A stretch of DNA of 64,000 bases from Carposina sasakii (GCA_014607495.2 CP053161.1:2728001-2792000); one strand, 5' to 3'. Shown: positions 1-9,732, counted from the stretch's first letter. Program-made: numbers and translations. Notes: generated by a model from the letters alone, not told the origin.

Positions 1-150
1 CTAATTATGGTAATAATTTATGGTTGCATGCTAGGTGCTTGGATCTGGCTTTTCATTGCGACTGTAGTGTCTTGTGTTCGTGATCATGAGTCGGCAGATC
101 CGAGGGTCAGCGGAGGGTATAGGGCCCGGTGGCGGGCGATCCCTCAATAG
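1..150 (+). CDS. C-terminal exon of an unidentified membrane protein (partial)
   Basis: Frame 1 is open from the first base to a TAG at 148-150, giving 49 residues. The first ~27 are strongly hydrophobic (IMVIIYGCMLGAWIWLFIA and onward), which fits a membrane-spanning segment. A short charged, arginine-rich tail follows (CVRDHESADPR, then RARWRAIPQ), as expected for a cytosolic C-terminus. The coding stretch is clearly more GC-rich than the DNA after the stop. The exon continues to the left of the window, so start, length and family are unknown. I do not recognise the protein. It could be the last segment of a multi-span protein or a single-pass protein. A chance ORF is possible, but the abrupt composition change at the stop argues for a real exon. 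Confidence 0.5.
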   Translation, partial: LIMVIIYGCMLGAWIWLFIATVVSCVRDHESADPRVSGGYRARWRAIPQ

Positions 151-545
151 AGATTTGAACTTCCGAATAGTGACGCCTGATACAATTCAATATTTAAGGT
201 ATTAGATCTTTCTTTACGTCAATTTGTGTGTTGGTACGTTCGTAGGTATATGGTGACCTCTCCCAACATTTATGTATTACCTACATACTCACACAAAATA
301 GTAAAAAATAATTGAGGGCGCCTTCATCAACATAACCACAGGGTATTGATAGCCATATTTTGTTCATCGTGAATTAATTTAATTGTATGCATATTACGAG
401 TATGTATCTACTCGAATACAAGAAGTCACCTTTAAGGCCCAGAAGTGTTTTTTTAACAAACGATCAAACTGTTGTGTATGTACTATGTAATTTTTTTTAA
501 TGGCTGATACGCTATACTGAACCTACTTATAGACGTTTCACACAT
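151..545. other. Non-coding stretch, possible 3' UTR
   Basis: AT-rich sequence after the partial exon. It may be the 3' UTR of that gene and downstream intergenic DNA. I see no convincing ORF, RNA gene or repeat here. Confidence 0.4.
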
Positions 546-800
546 CATCCTATTGCAGTCCACTGCTGGACGTAGGTTTCCACCAGGGCACGCCACAAGG
601 CTACTGCTATATCACCTAATTTGCAATAGCAAAGCCAAAGCAAAGCGATAGCGAAAATTGTACAATATTCGCCTTGACATGTCAAAGTTCCTTTGAAATT
701 CATTTTACGTAATATGAATTTGACAAGCAATTAGCGATTTTTTTTTTGCTATCGCTTTGCTTTTGCTTAGCTATTGTTATTGCTAGTTAGGTACCTAATA
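546..800. repeat. Repeat fragment plus palindromic MITE
   Basis: Positions 546-602 match a dispersed repeat also seen at 34585-34640 (TGCAGTCCACTG, TGGACGTAGG, CCACCAGGGCACG). Positions 630-790 form an imperfect foldback: the left arm GCAAAGCGATAGCGAAAA is answered by GCTATCGCTTTGCTTTTGC near 749-767. A related shorter foldback lies at 10795-10905. Confidence 0.5.
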
Positions 801-803
801 AGG

Positions 804-1213
804 GGGCCGTTCACACATACCTAGTCTCCGTGTATACGGTACCCGTTTTAACGGATACGACAAAAAATTATGCTTTATTTACACATAGGCACCGTAACGT
901 TCAACGTATCCGTCATTTACTGGATACGATGTTCACAAGCAAATTCGCAGTATACCGCCGCTATTCTACCAGGATGGCCCCCTCACCCCGCAGTTCCTCT
1001 TCGGTAAAATTGTACGGAAACATGACGGATACGTAGGTATTCCGTTCATCCAGTATTCGATGACATAACGGATGTAATAATTTTACCGGACCGTTTTTCT
1101 AATGTATTCTGAATATGTGAAGTCGCTCATACAACTCCATGCGCCATCGATGAAAAAAAACGTACCTATCCGATAAAACGGACCAGTAAAACGGAGACCA
1201 TGTGTGAACGGGC
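804..1213. mobile_element. MITE with CCGTTCACACAT terminal inverted repeats
   Basis: The left end reads GGCCGTTCACACATAC...TCTCCGT and the right end is its imperfect inverse (ACGGAGACCATGTGTGAACG). The interior carries several copies of ACGGATACG and its complement, so most of it can fold back. No transposase is encoded, so this is a non-autonomous DNA element of about 410 bp. Confidence 0.6.
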
Positions 1214-1256
1214 TGTAACGTGTCAGGATCATAGCAATACATATCATTTTATTTGT

Positions 1257-1575
1257 AGACTAGTGGACGCCAGCGACTCCGTCCGCGTGGACTACAGAAA
1301 AAACAAAGTTAAAAACAATTATCCGGGATAAAAACATGTTCCCGGAATAAAAAGTAGCCTATATGTTAACTGTAACAATATATTCCTGAAAACTGCATTG
1401 AAATTGGTTCAGCCGTTTCTGAGATTAGCGTGCACAAACGCACAGACAAACAGACATACCGACAAACAGACAAACCGACAAACAGACAAAAATTCCAAAA
1501 ATCATTATTTTGGGTATTATTGCGTTGATAAAGGTCTCCTATAATATTTTTGCTCATAATATCTTCCATGTACAG
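1257..1575 (+). repeat. Dispersed lepidopteran retroelement tail
   Basis: The segment contains GACTCCGTCCGCGTGGACTA, TTATCCGGGATAAAA and ATTGGTTCAGCCGTTTCTGA, ending in an ACAGACAAAC-rich tract. The same ordered words recur at 2500-2685, 48380-48500 and 60358-60545, so this is an interspersed repeat family, probably the 3' part of a LINE or SINE. Identity is from repeated occurrence within the window; the class is inferred. Confidence 0.6.
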
Positions 1576-1825
1576 ACAGCGACCCGTTACATTTTTATTA
1601 CGAGTTACGTATATGTAAGAATAAGAAGATAAGAAGAAGATAAGATATGTACGTACGTACGGATAATAGAACTTTACATGAAAATAAGTAAGTGCAGATG
1701 TTGTAAGACATTGAAAACCATCTGAACTGGTTGTAAATACCGCATTTTAATGCGAACGCGTCAAATTCCGCTGATTTAACATAAAACGAGCCCTGTCTTC
1801 GGTTCACTGGCTTGAAATAGGTTGG

Positions 1826-2397
1826 TAGGGGAAGGTGGGGTAATTGAGAACGGCGGGTAATTGAGAACAGTTGAATATCAAATAAACCTCCCGCACTACA
1901 TCGCCCGCACACATCTAAGCTGATGCGCTTGCCAGCCCTTAGTATTCCCGCAAAAGTGCGAGTGAGAAGATGCACGTATTTCGTCACGGTGAGTCAAATA
2001 ATCTTTTACGTAATTTTTTTTTAATTTTTGTCGCATGTAAAAATCAGCACAAAAAGGATATTTTTGAGGTTAATGACAATATATTTTGTTGCCATCTTAC
2101 ATGTACTATCAGTTTATATATTCCAAGTAGTTTTAAGTTCACCGCCACTAATATTGCGAGTAACGATCATTTTGTTTCCATTACCCCACACGATATCGGG
2201 TAAATACGAACACCAATGTTTTTTATTTTCTTAATTTTTATTATTATAAAGTTTATTTCTAAAAGTTTTGAATTAATTTCTTTGTAGCTGGATAAGTAAC
2301 GTTCCTGTTGCAATAAAAGTTGATTACATTTATGACTTTCTTTTATTATTTTACAGTGTTGTAAGTTAGGTGTTCCCAAATACCCCACTTTCCCCTA
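1826..2397. mobile_element. TIR element, pogo/Tigger-like ends
   Basis: The left end TAGGGGAAGGTGGGGTAATT and the right end GTATTTGGGGTA-type inverse (TACCCCACTTTCCCCTA) form terminal inverted repeats flanked by TA. The element is about 570 bp and has no transposase. Its GGGGAAAG-type termini resemble those of the elements at 24932-25312 and 34951-37110. Confidence 0.6.
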
Positions 2398-2499
2398 CCT
2401 AAGCAAAATATTATTTATTCCGACAGCTGACTATATATAGGTATCATTGGAAATTGGGGAACAATTTCGTGTTTAATTCTTGGACTAGCTGAATTAGCT

Positions 2500-2685
2500 G
2501 GAATTTGCCGGAATAAAATATTTTCCGAGGATAAAAAGTAGCCTATGTAAGTATTAATCCTGGGTGTCAGCTAACTCCATACCACATTTTATTAAAATCG
2601 CTTCAGCCATTTAGACGTGAAGAAGTAACAAACATACATACTCAGAAACTTTCGCTTTTATAACATTAGTGTGAGTAATATGCTT
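2500..2685 (+). repeat. Dispersed retroelement tail, second copy
   Basis: A partial copy of the 1257-1575 repeat, recognised by GATAAAAAGTAGCCTATGTA, AAATCGCTTCAGCCATTTAG and AAGTAACAAACATACATACT. Confidence 0.6.
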
Positions 2686-3120
2686 AGAGCTGGGTAAGGA
2701 GGCATCAAAATACTTAGATAAGCACTGCGCATCTACCTACTTAGTTTGTGGGACTGCGTAAATGCCTATAAAATAGGTAGATATTGTTTATTTTGTAGAG
2801 AGATTGAATTAAAGAACTTAGGGGCCCGAGACAAATCTTCTTACGCTTCCAATTATGTTTTTTATGGCAGGACAATAAGCAGGTGTAATGGTTAAACCTA
2901 GTTTCAAAACAGTGCCGTCGGCGAAAAGTTGTAAGTTCACCGAGCATGATTTGAAAGTACCTTATCTGCAGGTTGCCTATAACCATGAAGTACGTATAAA
3001 ATAAAGTTCTAACTTAGCACTTAGTCAAAACATCACACTAATTTAATGTTTACAACTTTTAAATAGATATCACCTCTGCCTGTCCCCTAGAGTTAGAGTG
3101 TACGCACAAGAAGTCACGTG
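2686..3120. other. Intergenic, nothing recognised
   Basis: No ORF with coding character, repeat or RNA gene seen. The last part is upstream DNA of the peptide gene that starts at 3233. Confidence 0.4.
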
Positions 3121-3126
3121 ATTATT

Positions 3127-3178
3127 TATATAAAAGGGTGGATTGATGTAAACTGGTATCATACCAAATTGTGCTCTG
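3127..3178 (+). promoter_or_regulatory. TATA box and initiator-like motif of the 3233 peptide gene
   Basis: TATATAAAAG at 3127-3136 is followed about 27 bp later by ACCAAATTGTGCTCTG (3163-3178). The second motif is close to the ATCAAGTTCAGCTCTG-type motif at the same distance from the TATA box in the moricin-like genes. I see no clear kappaB site upstream of this TATA box. Confidence 0.5.
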
Positions 3179-3232
3179 ATCGACCGATCAACTGAACTTG
3201 TTTACCTACCTATCTATATAACCATCATAAAA

Positions 3233-3838
3233 ATGCATATACCCAAGCTCATATTTTTAGTACTGACGACGGTGTCTCTGGTCTTCATTGGCTTCTCTCA
3301 AGCGGCTCCAGCACCAGAGCCTCGGAGGGTACGTATCTAACTGATCTATTTTTTATTTCAGATGTTATTTCGTCTATTTTATGGGGATTTAATTCATTGC
3401 GGGAGTCTTCAAAAGATAGGATAGAAAAAGTTATACCTAAGTATTAGCTTTTTCGGGCTCTCCCGCTGTGCGTGAACATTTATTATTATTTCTATGGCAT
3501 GGAATTACTTTTGCCTGTCGAGAACAGTTTTACCGTTTTGTCTTTATAAATTAATGTACCTATAGATATAGATGAAAGAGTTAGATGCTGACGCTAGGTA
3601 CAGTTTTACTTTAAACTTTCGGTATGTTATCTAGGTTCACTAGCTAAGTTTAAATAATTGGGATATCTAATTAGTGGCAATACCTACCTATCCCTACCTT
3701 CCACAAACCCAGGTAGTCTGATACCTATCCATGAAATATTAAATATTTCCTATACTTAACTACTTGCATTCTGACACATTTTCTTTGCAGTTATTGGCTG
3801 TGAGGAAAGCATTTGTCGCACAACACAACAGGGGATGA
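3233..3838 (+). CDS. Candidate short secreted cationic peptide, two exons
   Basis: Exon 1 (3233-3328) encodes a clear signal peptide (MHIPKLIFLVLTTVSLVFIG) ending near FSQA, then APAPEPRR, and stops at an AGG|GTACGT donor in phase 0. A TTTGCAG acceptor at 3790 gives exon 2 (3791-3838), encoding LLAVRKAFVAQHNRG and TGA. Total 47 residues. The predicted mature peptide of about 20 residues is strongly basic. Signal peptide, phase-0 intron, promoter layout and position beside moricin-like genes suggest an antimicrobial or other secreted defence peptide. The C-terminal NRG resembles the KNRG ends of the neighbouring moricins, but the rest does not align. The gene lies tail-to-tail with the first moricin-like gene, with only about 105 bp between stop codons. 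A missed middle exon or a decayed paralogue are alternatives. Confidence 0.5.
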
Positions 3839-3942
3839 TATGAAGCCTCCTATCCATGAATGAATAAGGTGTTGGTTGAATTAAAATATGTGAGTATTTA
3901 ATTACATATTACTATTTACAAAAACATAAATGTGACTATTAT

Positions 3943-4922
3943 TTAACCTCTGTTCTTCACATGTTGGTAGATTTCGTGCCCGGTTCCAATGGCTCCGATA
4001 GCTCCAAGACCGTGTTTCTGTAAAAATAAGTTTCTTTAATAGCTAGCACATTTACCGAGTGAAAACGATCCACCAACTATGGGAGCTTGAAATAACGCTA
4101 GTGATATTTTTTTATATCTCTGAACCAAATATTAACTCAAGAGTATTTTTTTTACAATTAGATAGGCAAATATCGTGCCTGATGTTAAGCAAGATGCGGC
4201 CTAAGGTGGTACATGTTTATCTAGAAAGTGCCTATTCACTCTAGCTTTGAAGAGACCAATGTTGTAGTGCTCGGGAAATACATCGGCAGGAAGTGCATTC
4301 CACTCCTTGGTACTATATGGTAATTTTAGTGCAAGTCTTTACGCAAATTTGGTTTACTCGTAGTACCTTGTCACAATGAACAGGCAACTCGTGGTACCTA
4401 TACTTATGGGGCAGCCACTGCTATAAAGATTATAATATACTCATCGGCCGCACATGACTTCGTCCGCATGAGTGGGTAATGGACCCGTGCGAAGCCGGGG
4501 CGGGTCCCTAGTTGTACATATAAACCTTCCTCTCGAATCAATCTATCTATTTAAAAAAGCCGCATCGAAATCCGTTACGTAGTTTTAAAGACAGACAGAA
4601 AGACAGCGGGATGCAACTTTGTTTTATAAATGACGAAGTATAATAGTGACGAAGAAGATAATTTATTAGGGTCTATTCAGTAGGTATACATTGTAAGTCT
4701 ACCACAGGCTTCTGGAAGCAACTGAAGATTTAGATACCCGGTAAAGGGCAGCGATCCCAGACCTTTTTACGTCAAAAAGGGGAAACTTAGGAGAACTAAA
4801 TAGGATAATAAAAAAGGACTTACAATAATTTTGCCACCCTTCTTTATGGCTCCAATTTTGCCAGCATTGTATCCTCCCAGCATCATAGCCAAGACGGCAA
4901 GTACCAAGAGAGCGTACTTCAT
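3943..4922 (-). CDS. Moricin-like antimicrobial peptide 1
   Basis: Exon 1 (4922-4824) encodes MKYALLVLAVLAMMLGGYNA, a signal peptide, then GKIGAIKKGGKII, and ends at a GTAAGT donor in phase 0. Exon 2 (4017-3943, acceptor TTTTACAG) encodes KHGLGAIGAIGTGHEIYQHV, then KNRG and TAA. Total 57 residues. An upstream in-frame ATG at 4931 would add MQL. Moricins are secreted from fat body and haemocytes; the long basic amphipathic helix permeabilises bacterial membranes. The AIKKGGK start and GHEIY...KNR end are typical of moricin-like peptides. The 806-bp intron holds a retroelement fragment (about 4100-4640). A TATA box and a GGGATATCCC site lie upstream. Close paralogues lie at 8132-8415 and 9083-9600. 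Confidence 0.88.
4100..4660. repeat. Repeat fragments inside moricin-like 1 intron
   Basis: Positions 4150-4420 look like a dispersed LINE fragment (AAGGTGGTACATGTTTATCT, AAGTGCATTCCACTCCTTGG). Positions 4440-4640 hold a degraded relative of the retroelement tail at 1257-1575 (GACTTCGTCCGCATGAGTGG, then GTAGTTTTAAAGACAGACAG). Recognition of the family is partly from general familiarity with moth repeats. Confidence 0.4.
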
Positions 4923-4975
4923 GAGCTGCATGTTTGGTTTGGATGTAGAGCTGACTGAAACTGTTGTTTCGAGCA

Positions 4976-5047
4976 GAGCTGAACTTGATGTGGGGATAAC
5001 TTGAGCATTCACTCTTTTATATCACTCAGAATATATTGGGATATCCC
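4976..5047 (-). promoter_or_regulatory. Core promoter and kappaB-like site of moricin-like 1
   Basis: On the - strand a perfect palindrome GGGATATCCC (5047-5038) is followed 15 bp later by TATA (GATATAAAAG, about 5023-5014) and then CACATCAAGTTCAGCTCTG (about 4992-4974), a likely transcription start region. The palindrome fits the loose Rel/NF-kappaB pattern GGG(N)4-5CCC. Insect antimicrobial-peptide genes are known to be induced through Rel factors; binding here is inferred. Confidence 0.6.
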
Positions 5048-5298
5048 ATCGTGACACATAAGAAAACCAATATTAAAGTTCCTTTGAAGCCTTTTGCTAA
5101 ACTTTTTCCTGTAAGGATTACCAGAATGTAAAAGCCATTTGTATAGAAACTCCGTCGTATGCTTCTGATTTGAGATGTAAATTTCATTGAATTGAATCAA
5201 TGGAAGCTTTTCAATAGGGTTGTAAACTTTCTCTGGTAATCAATAAATCGACAACCTTCCTTGAGAGCTTCAAACGTTGTAATAAATTGGTACTGGAT

Positions 5299-5426
5299 TA
5301 AGGGCCGATTTTTTTCAGATAGACTATCTGAGGGATAAAGTTGATGCTGTCTCTATCTTGATCGTACACAGCATCAACTCTACCCTTCAGGTAAGCTATC
5401 TAGCCGTGAGAAAACTCGGGCCCTAA
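5299..5426. repeat. Palindromic MITE, TTAAGGGCCGATTTTT family
   Basis: Ends TTAAGGGCCGATTTTT and its inverse (ACTCGGGCCCTAA), with an inner GATGCTGTC...ACAGCATC inverted pair. A second member lies at 55201-55325. Confidence 0.6.
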
Positions 5427-5699
5427 TTGAGTAACTACTTAGTTTTACTTTGGTTTTACTTAGTTAAAAATTGATCGAATTATTTGTTTTTTTTTAAGTT
5501 ACCATGAATGGACCTTTAGCGCATAAGTTTCTAAGTCCATTGATAGCAACGGGGCGGTCTATTCAATGCAACGGTGGTCCAAAGAAAGTAACTAAAGTAA
5601 AAAGTGTTTGTCACTAATTTGTCAAAACTAATCAACTTTGAATTGAAATAAGTACAGACTGGTATTTATATCAAGTAAGGATTAAATATCAGTTACTTA

Positions 5700-5836
5700 A
5701 TAACTTTGGACCCTAATATATTGGAAACCAGGCACTTCCCAGGTATGCTTCCATAGAAAAAAATTATCGTGATGATGAAGAGATTCCGTAGGTTTCGGGA
5801 ACGTTGACGACCAAAAATCACCCTAGTATTATAAAA
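5700..5836 (+). repeat. Fragment of ACAGGGTG-ended MITE
   Basis: Matches the right third of the family at 57586-57963 (CTTTGGACCCTAATAT, TCGTGATGATGA, TTCGGGAACGTTGACGACCA, AAAAATCACCCT). The left part is missing. Confidence 0.65.
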
Positions 5837-5839
5837 AAG

Positions 5840-7110
5840 AAAGATCTTTGCAAAGGCGAAAAAGATATAAAACCTGAAATACTTATTCCTTTCCGACTCT
5901 CATTATACCGGGGTAACGACCAAGCTTCTATTGTGTCTAATGATTTATAGGTATGCCTCGTTTTATTTTACAGAACTTACAAAAACCAATTCATGAACAC
6001 TGGGAACTTTACAAACATCAGACCTTCGTCTTACTGACATACCTACTAATATTAGTTACCTCACTCAACCCACCAGATGGTTTTTGATAGGAAATAGCGA
6101 ATTGAAAGTCACGCTCTTTAGAGCGTATTGCACCTTTTTTTATACATGCAGCCTGTGGGCGGAATACACTCCAAAATCCTTTAGCGCCCTCCGAGTCCAA
6201 TACAATAATGCATTCAGGGTGTTGATGTACGTCAGATATGTTTGCTGAAAATCGTGTAGATTGTTTTTACACGACAATGCGCAAAAGATGCGCATCCCTG
6301 GTGTGCAGGGTGCGGGGTAGCGCCAACTGCATTCTGCGCATGATTGCAGATCGGCTGGACTGTTCATATGTCAATCACTGCTCCAAAGTGTCAAGTGGCA
6401 TGGTGCGGCAGTGAGTGGCATAATAGTCCAGGGGGCAATTCTTGAAAAATTTTGAGCCGAAACGCAGCCACTAACGAACCGTTAACGACACGCGCTGCGA
6501 AGCAATATATACTTACCGAGTAATAAGGTATATTTTAGCACGCATCGGTCGCGAGTATTACAGAATAAAAACAAATATTTGTCTCGTTCTGAAATGTGTC
6601 TAATTACGTCACCGTAAATTAATTAATGCTTTGTTCTGAGCGTCTACAACGGTTCCGTTTCGGCTTCGTTCCAACTCGAGACTTTTCGAGAATTGTACCC
6701 CAGTACAACATTATGAATTGTATTCCACTAACATAGGTTAAGAACATTTTTACTAACAAAATGGATCCTAAGGTCTGAAATAAATGAAACACAATAAATT
6801 TATATAAACATATTCACATATATTTCCCACGGCTGTTTTTCCAAAATGGGGTAGCCAAAGCTGCAGGATTGCGAAGGAGAATCTCAAAGTTGCTAGCTTG
6901 TCGCCTGAGGGAACTCCATTGAGTTCCTTGGTCGATTCTTACAACATACACGCAAGAGATGCAGTTAATGTACTATACTAAAATCCCCTCTGCTGGCAGC
7001 TGTACCTACTAAGTACCTATTGTACTTGGCTATTGCCAGAAATCTACCAATGTAGATGACGTAGGTCCTGTTACGTAGAAAGAAAGTTTGTTATAAAATA
7101 TTAATAAGAA
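5840..7110. other. Intergenic, no gene recognised
   Basis: AT-rich DNA. Short open frames here lack coding character. I see no clear repeat structure apart from scattered TAGGTA/TACCTA words. Confidence 0.4.
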
Positions 7111-7126
7111 AATGAAAAAAAAAAAA

Positions 7127-7200
7127 CATCCGACTGAGATTTGAACTCACGACCTCTCGCACTCCGTGCATCGCTCTACCAACTGAGCTATCGGGTCACT
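7127..7200 (-). repeat. tRNA-derived SINE head or tRNA pseudogene
   Basis: On the - strand GACCCGATAGCTCAGTTGGT, then AGAGC, gives a good D-arm and A box, and GAGTTCAAATCTCA gives a T-arm and B box. The segment is 71-74 nt long and is followed by a T run. The acceptor stem has at least two mismatches, and the middle does not form a five-pair stem with a seven-base anticodon loop. I therefore read it as the tRNA-related head of a SINE or a decayed tRNA, not a working tRNA gene. Confidence 0.55.
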
Positions 7201-7482
7201 TAACTCGGATGACGAATTTTACCATCATCTCTTTACGTTTTTGGCAACGTTATTTTTTCATCCCGATAGATATACAGTAGCCAAATCTCGGCAAACGAAG
7301 CTGAATCCCTCAGCACAAGAAAAGAAAGTTTGTCTCAGCGAATACTGCAGTAACAAGGATCCTACTTAGGATAGATGCAGCACTAGATACTGATTGTATT
7401 ACCTAATTGACAAATAAAATTTATAATCGATATAGGTATGTACTTAATTGAATTTATTTTGATGATAGCTTTCAATATACAG

Positions 7483-7737
7483 AGTGTAACAAAAAGGGTA
7501 TGTTAAGCGAAATGCCATAAACGAACATAGCCCACTACAAAGAACCTATTCCCAAAATTTGAAACTCGAAATCACATGTATTTTTTCGAGATTGTATATA
7601 AACATTTCTGAGTTGTTTAAGAATTCTGCATACTATTTATAAAAATAAACATGTGATTTCGAGTCTAGAATTTTGTGGATAGGTTCCTCTTGGTGAGCTA
7701 TAAAAATTCCTCCTACTGTTACAACCCGTATATCAAT
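7483..7737. mobile_element. Foldback MITE
   Basis: Outer ends ACAGAGTGTAAC and the inverse GTTACAACC...; inner arms GAACCTATTCCCAAAATTTG...CGAAATCACATGT (7541-7581) and its inverse (7648-7690). About 255 bp, no coding capacity. Confidence 0.55.
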
Positions 7738-7739
7738 GT

Positions 7740-8130
7740 TCGCCAACAGTGTTATCAGTATAACAAAAATTAAACATTGTCTCATTTTGACATTTGCTTG
7801 TTATATTCCTTCCATACATTTGCTCTCAAAGGCTTTTGTAAAGAGGTTTTCTAAACACCGGTAGATAGGTACTGGCAGCGACTCTAACATTCAGCGGTAG
7901 CTAACTTATCCTCTAATGTGAGATGTAAAAAAATCTGATCTATACGCAAATAATATAAAAGTAGCGTACTTACATGGGATCAATATCGTAGGATACTAAT
8001 AAACAATACACATAATTTGATTGGCATTTATTAAACAGAATACTTATTAATAATATTTTTACAATAATAGGTATCTATCTGATATTAAGTACAGTATGTA
8101 CCTAAGGTTACCTAAGTACTTAAATAATTA
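7740..8130. other. Intergenic, nothing recognised
   Basis: AT-rich; I see no gene, repeat or structured RNA. The right end is the 3' flank of moricin-like 2. Confidence 0.4.
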
Positions 8131-8131
8131 T

Positions 8132-8415
8132 TTAACCTCTGTTCTTAATATTGTGGTAGATTTCATGGCCGGTACCTATCGCCCCGATCGCTCCAAGACC
8201 ATGCTTCTGAAAAAAAAATAATAAGCACATAAGTTTCATAAATCTTTTCTAGTATAAAGAAGTGGTCGACAAAGAGGTATTCCTAGATGACTTCAGTAGG
8301 TACTTCAACAGCTTACAATGATTTTTCCTCCTTTCCTGATGGCCGATCCTTTACCAGCTTGGGATCCTCCCAGCATCATAGCCAGGGCGGCAAGTACCAA
8401 GAGGGCGTACTTCAT
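8132..8415 (-). CDS. Moricin-like antimicrobial peptide 2
   Basis: Exon 1 (8415-8317) encodes MKYALLVLAALAMMLGGSQA (signal peptide), then GKGSAIRKGGKII, with a GTAAGC donor in phase 0. Exon 2 (8206-8132) encodes KHGLGAIGAIGTGHEIYHNI, then KNRG and TAA. Total 57 residues, with the intron shortened to 110 bp. It is nearly identical to moricin-like 1 outside the first helical turn, where IGAIKK has become GSAIRK, so the pair is a recent tandem duplicate with some divergence in the mature N-terminus. It is expected to act on bacterial membranes after secretion. Its promoter carries the same GGGATATCCC palindrome and TATA layout as copy 1. Confidence 0.88.
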
Positions 8416-8473
8416 GAGCTGCATGTTAAGTTTGGATGTATGGACTGGAACTGTTGCTTGGAGCAGAGCTGAA

Positions 8474-8593
8474 CTTGATGTGAATGAAATTTGAGTATAC
8501 TTATACTCTTATATAGCACGCTCAATACCTAAGTATATTGGGATATCCCCATAAATTCTCAAAATATTCAATAAATTCTCCATGGATATCCCA
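8474..8593 (-). promoter_or_regulatory. Core promoter and two kappaB-like sites of moricin-like 2
   Basis: On the - strand GGGGATATCCC (8550-8540) lies 24 bp upstream of TATATAAG (8515-8508), followed by CACATCAAGTTCAGCTCTG (about 8484-8466). A second, shortened site GGGATATCC lies at 8592-8584. The block CTAAGTATATTGGGATATCC around the first site resembles copy 1, showing the promoter was duplicated with the gene. Confidence 0.6.
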
Positions 8594-8599
8594 ATGTGA

Positions 8600-9080
8600 C
8601 ACATAATCAAAAATTTTGTTTGTTTAATTTTTCCTGCAAGTGTTTATTAATTGCGTGTTACTTCAGTGAATGATATTTCCGTTTTTTCTGTCTACTTCAC
8701 TATGTTATCAGTTATCACCTGGGAGATCATTGGCGACCCTTAAATGTCCAGTGAGTGATGTGAGATTACCTATTTACAATTGAATTTAAACGCAAGTCTT
8801 GTACTTATGGTAGCCATTTTTATAACTATAGGTACGGTGAATAAAAGAAGGGTTATAAGTATTAAGTAAAATGTTATGAAAATACCCAACTCCCCATAAT
8901 CCATAGGTACCTATCAATTTTATTGTGAAGAATAAGATTGCATATCAGTTTCTTGGTATTTATTTTATTTATATCGAATTAGTATTACTTAGTGTTTTTA
9001 ATAAATCGACCTATAGGATAAGTAATTAAACAATATTTCAGAGCTTTGCGAAACTGTTCTAAACCAAACTAATTCTAATT
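8600..9080. other. Intergenic between moricin-like 2 and 3
   Basis: No ORF or repeat recognised. Contains the 3' flank of moricin-like 3. Confidence 0.4.
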
Positions 9081-9082
9081 CA

Positions 9083-9600
9083 CTATCCATTGTTGTTGTT
9101 CTTGTTGCGGACTTGGTTGTAAATCTCGTGGCCTGTGGCTGCTGCGCTGATTAAACCGAGACCCTTTTTCTGAAATAGACAACTAATATTATTAAACAAG
9201 AAGCTATAATTCTGGAAAAAATACATACCTAAATAGTGCCTAGGTTCTCATGATGACTTATTAATCTTATTATGTAATATTACCTTTTTTACCTAAACCT
9301 AGTGTATTTATAAGGAACTTTTGACGCTCGCTTCATCTGTATTTATTTTATTGTGTGAACTGTAATATAAGAGTTGTACAAAAGTCCTATTTGTGACATC
9401 ATGCCACTATATCCCCTACTTTCCAACATACATATTTTTTAACATACGTATTTTTTGACGGTGTTAAACTTGTAGGTACTTACAATAATTTTACCACCTT
9501 TCCTTATGGCTTTTCCATTAATTTTAGGGGCGGCTTCTCCAGCTCTGAAGAACATGGCCATCATTACTATAACGACCAGGAATAACCCAGTGAGCTTCAT
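9083..9600 (-). CDS. Moricin-like antimicrobial peptide 3 (divergent)
   Basis: Exon 1 (9600-9484) encodes MKLTGLFLVVIVMMAMFFRA, then GEAAPKINGKAIRKGGKII, ending at GTAAGT in phase 0. Exon 2 (9169-9083) encodes KKGLGLISAAATGHEIYNQV, then RNKNNNNG and TAG. Total 67 residues. The AIRKGGKII|K junction and GHEIY motif match the two paralogues, but the signal peptide differs, a short pro-segment (APKIN) precedes the basic helix, and the tail is a run of asparagines coded mostly by AAC. The ISAAATGHEIY segment is closer to classical moricins than copies 1 and 2. Secreted membrane-active antibacterial peptide by family. A GGGGTATTCC kappaB-like site lies upstream. Confidence 0.88.
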
Positions 9601-9639
9601 TATAAATACGATTTATTTTTTGGAACTACAATTCTACAG

Positions 9640-9732
9640 CAGCTGCAAGGAGCAAGTACAATTTGATACAAAGCCATAATGGGCACAATATTTAAGTGTT
9701 TTGCTGACCTGAATACTAATATGGGGTATTCC
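9640..9732 (-). promoter_or_regulatory. Core promoter and kappaB-like site of moricin-like 3
   Basis: The + strand reads GGGGTATTCC at 9723-9732, a good Rel-type site. On the - strand it is followed about 25 bp later by a weak TATA (TTAAATATTG, 9695-9686) and then ATCAAATTGTACTTGC (about 9668-9653), resembling the initiator-like motif of the other peptide genes. Confidence 0.55.

Noticed and set aside
3330..3425. Alternative exon 2 starting after TTTATTTCAG at 3361 for the 3233 gene
   Set aside because: It encodes about 20 unremarkable residues before a stop. The TTTGCAG acceptor at 3790 gives a basic, better-composed ending, though this alternative is not excluded.
7127..7200. Functional tRNA gene
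   Set aside because: A and B boxes are good, but the acceptor stem has mismatches and no proper anticodon stem-loop forms.
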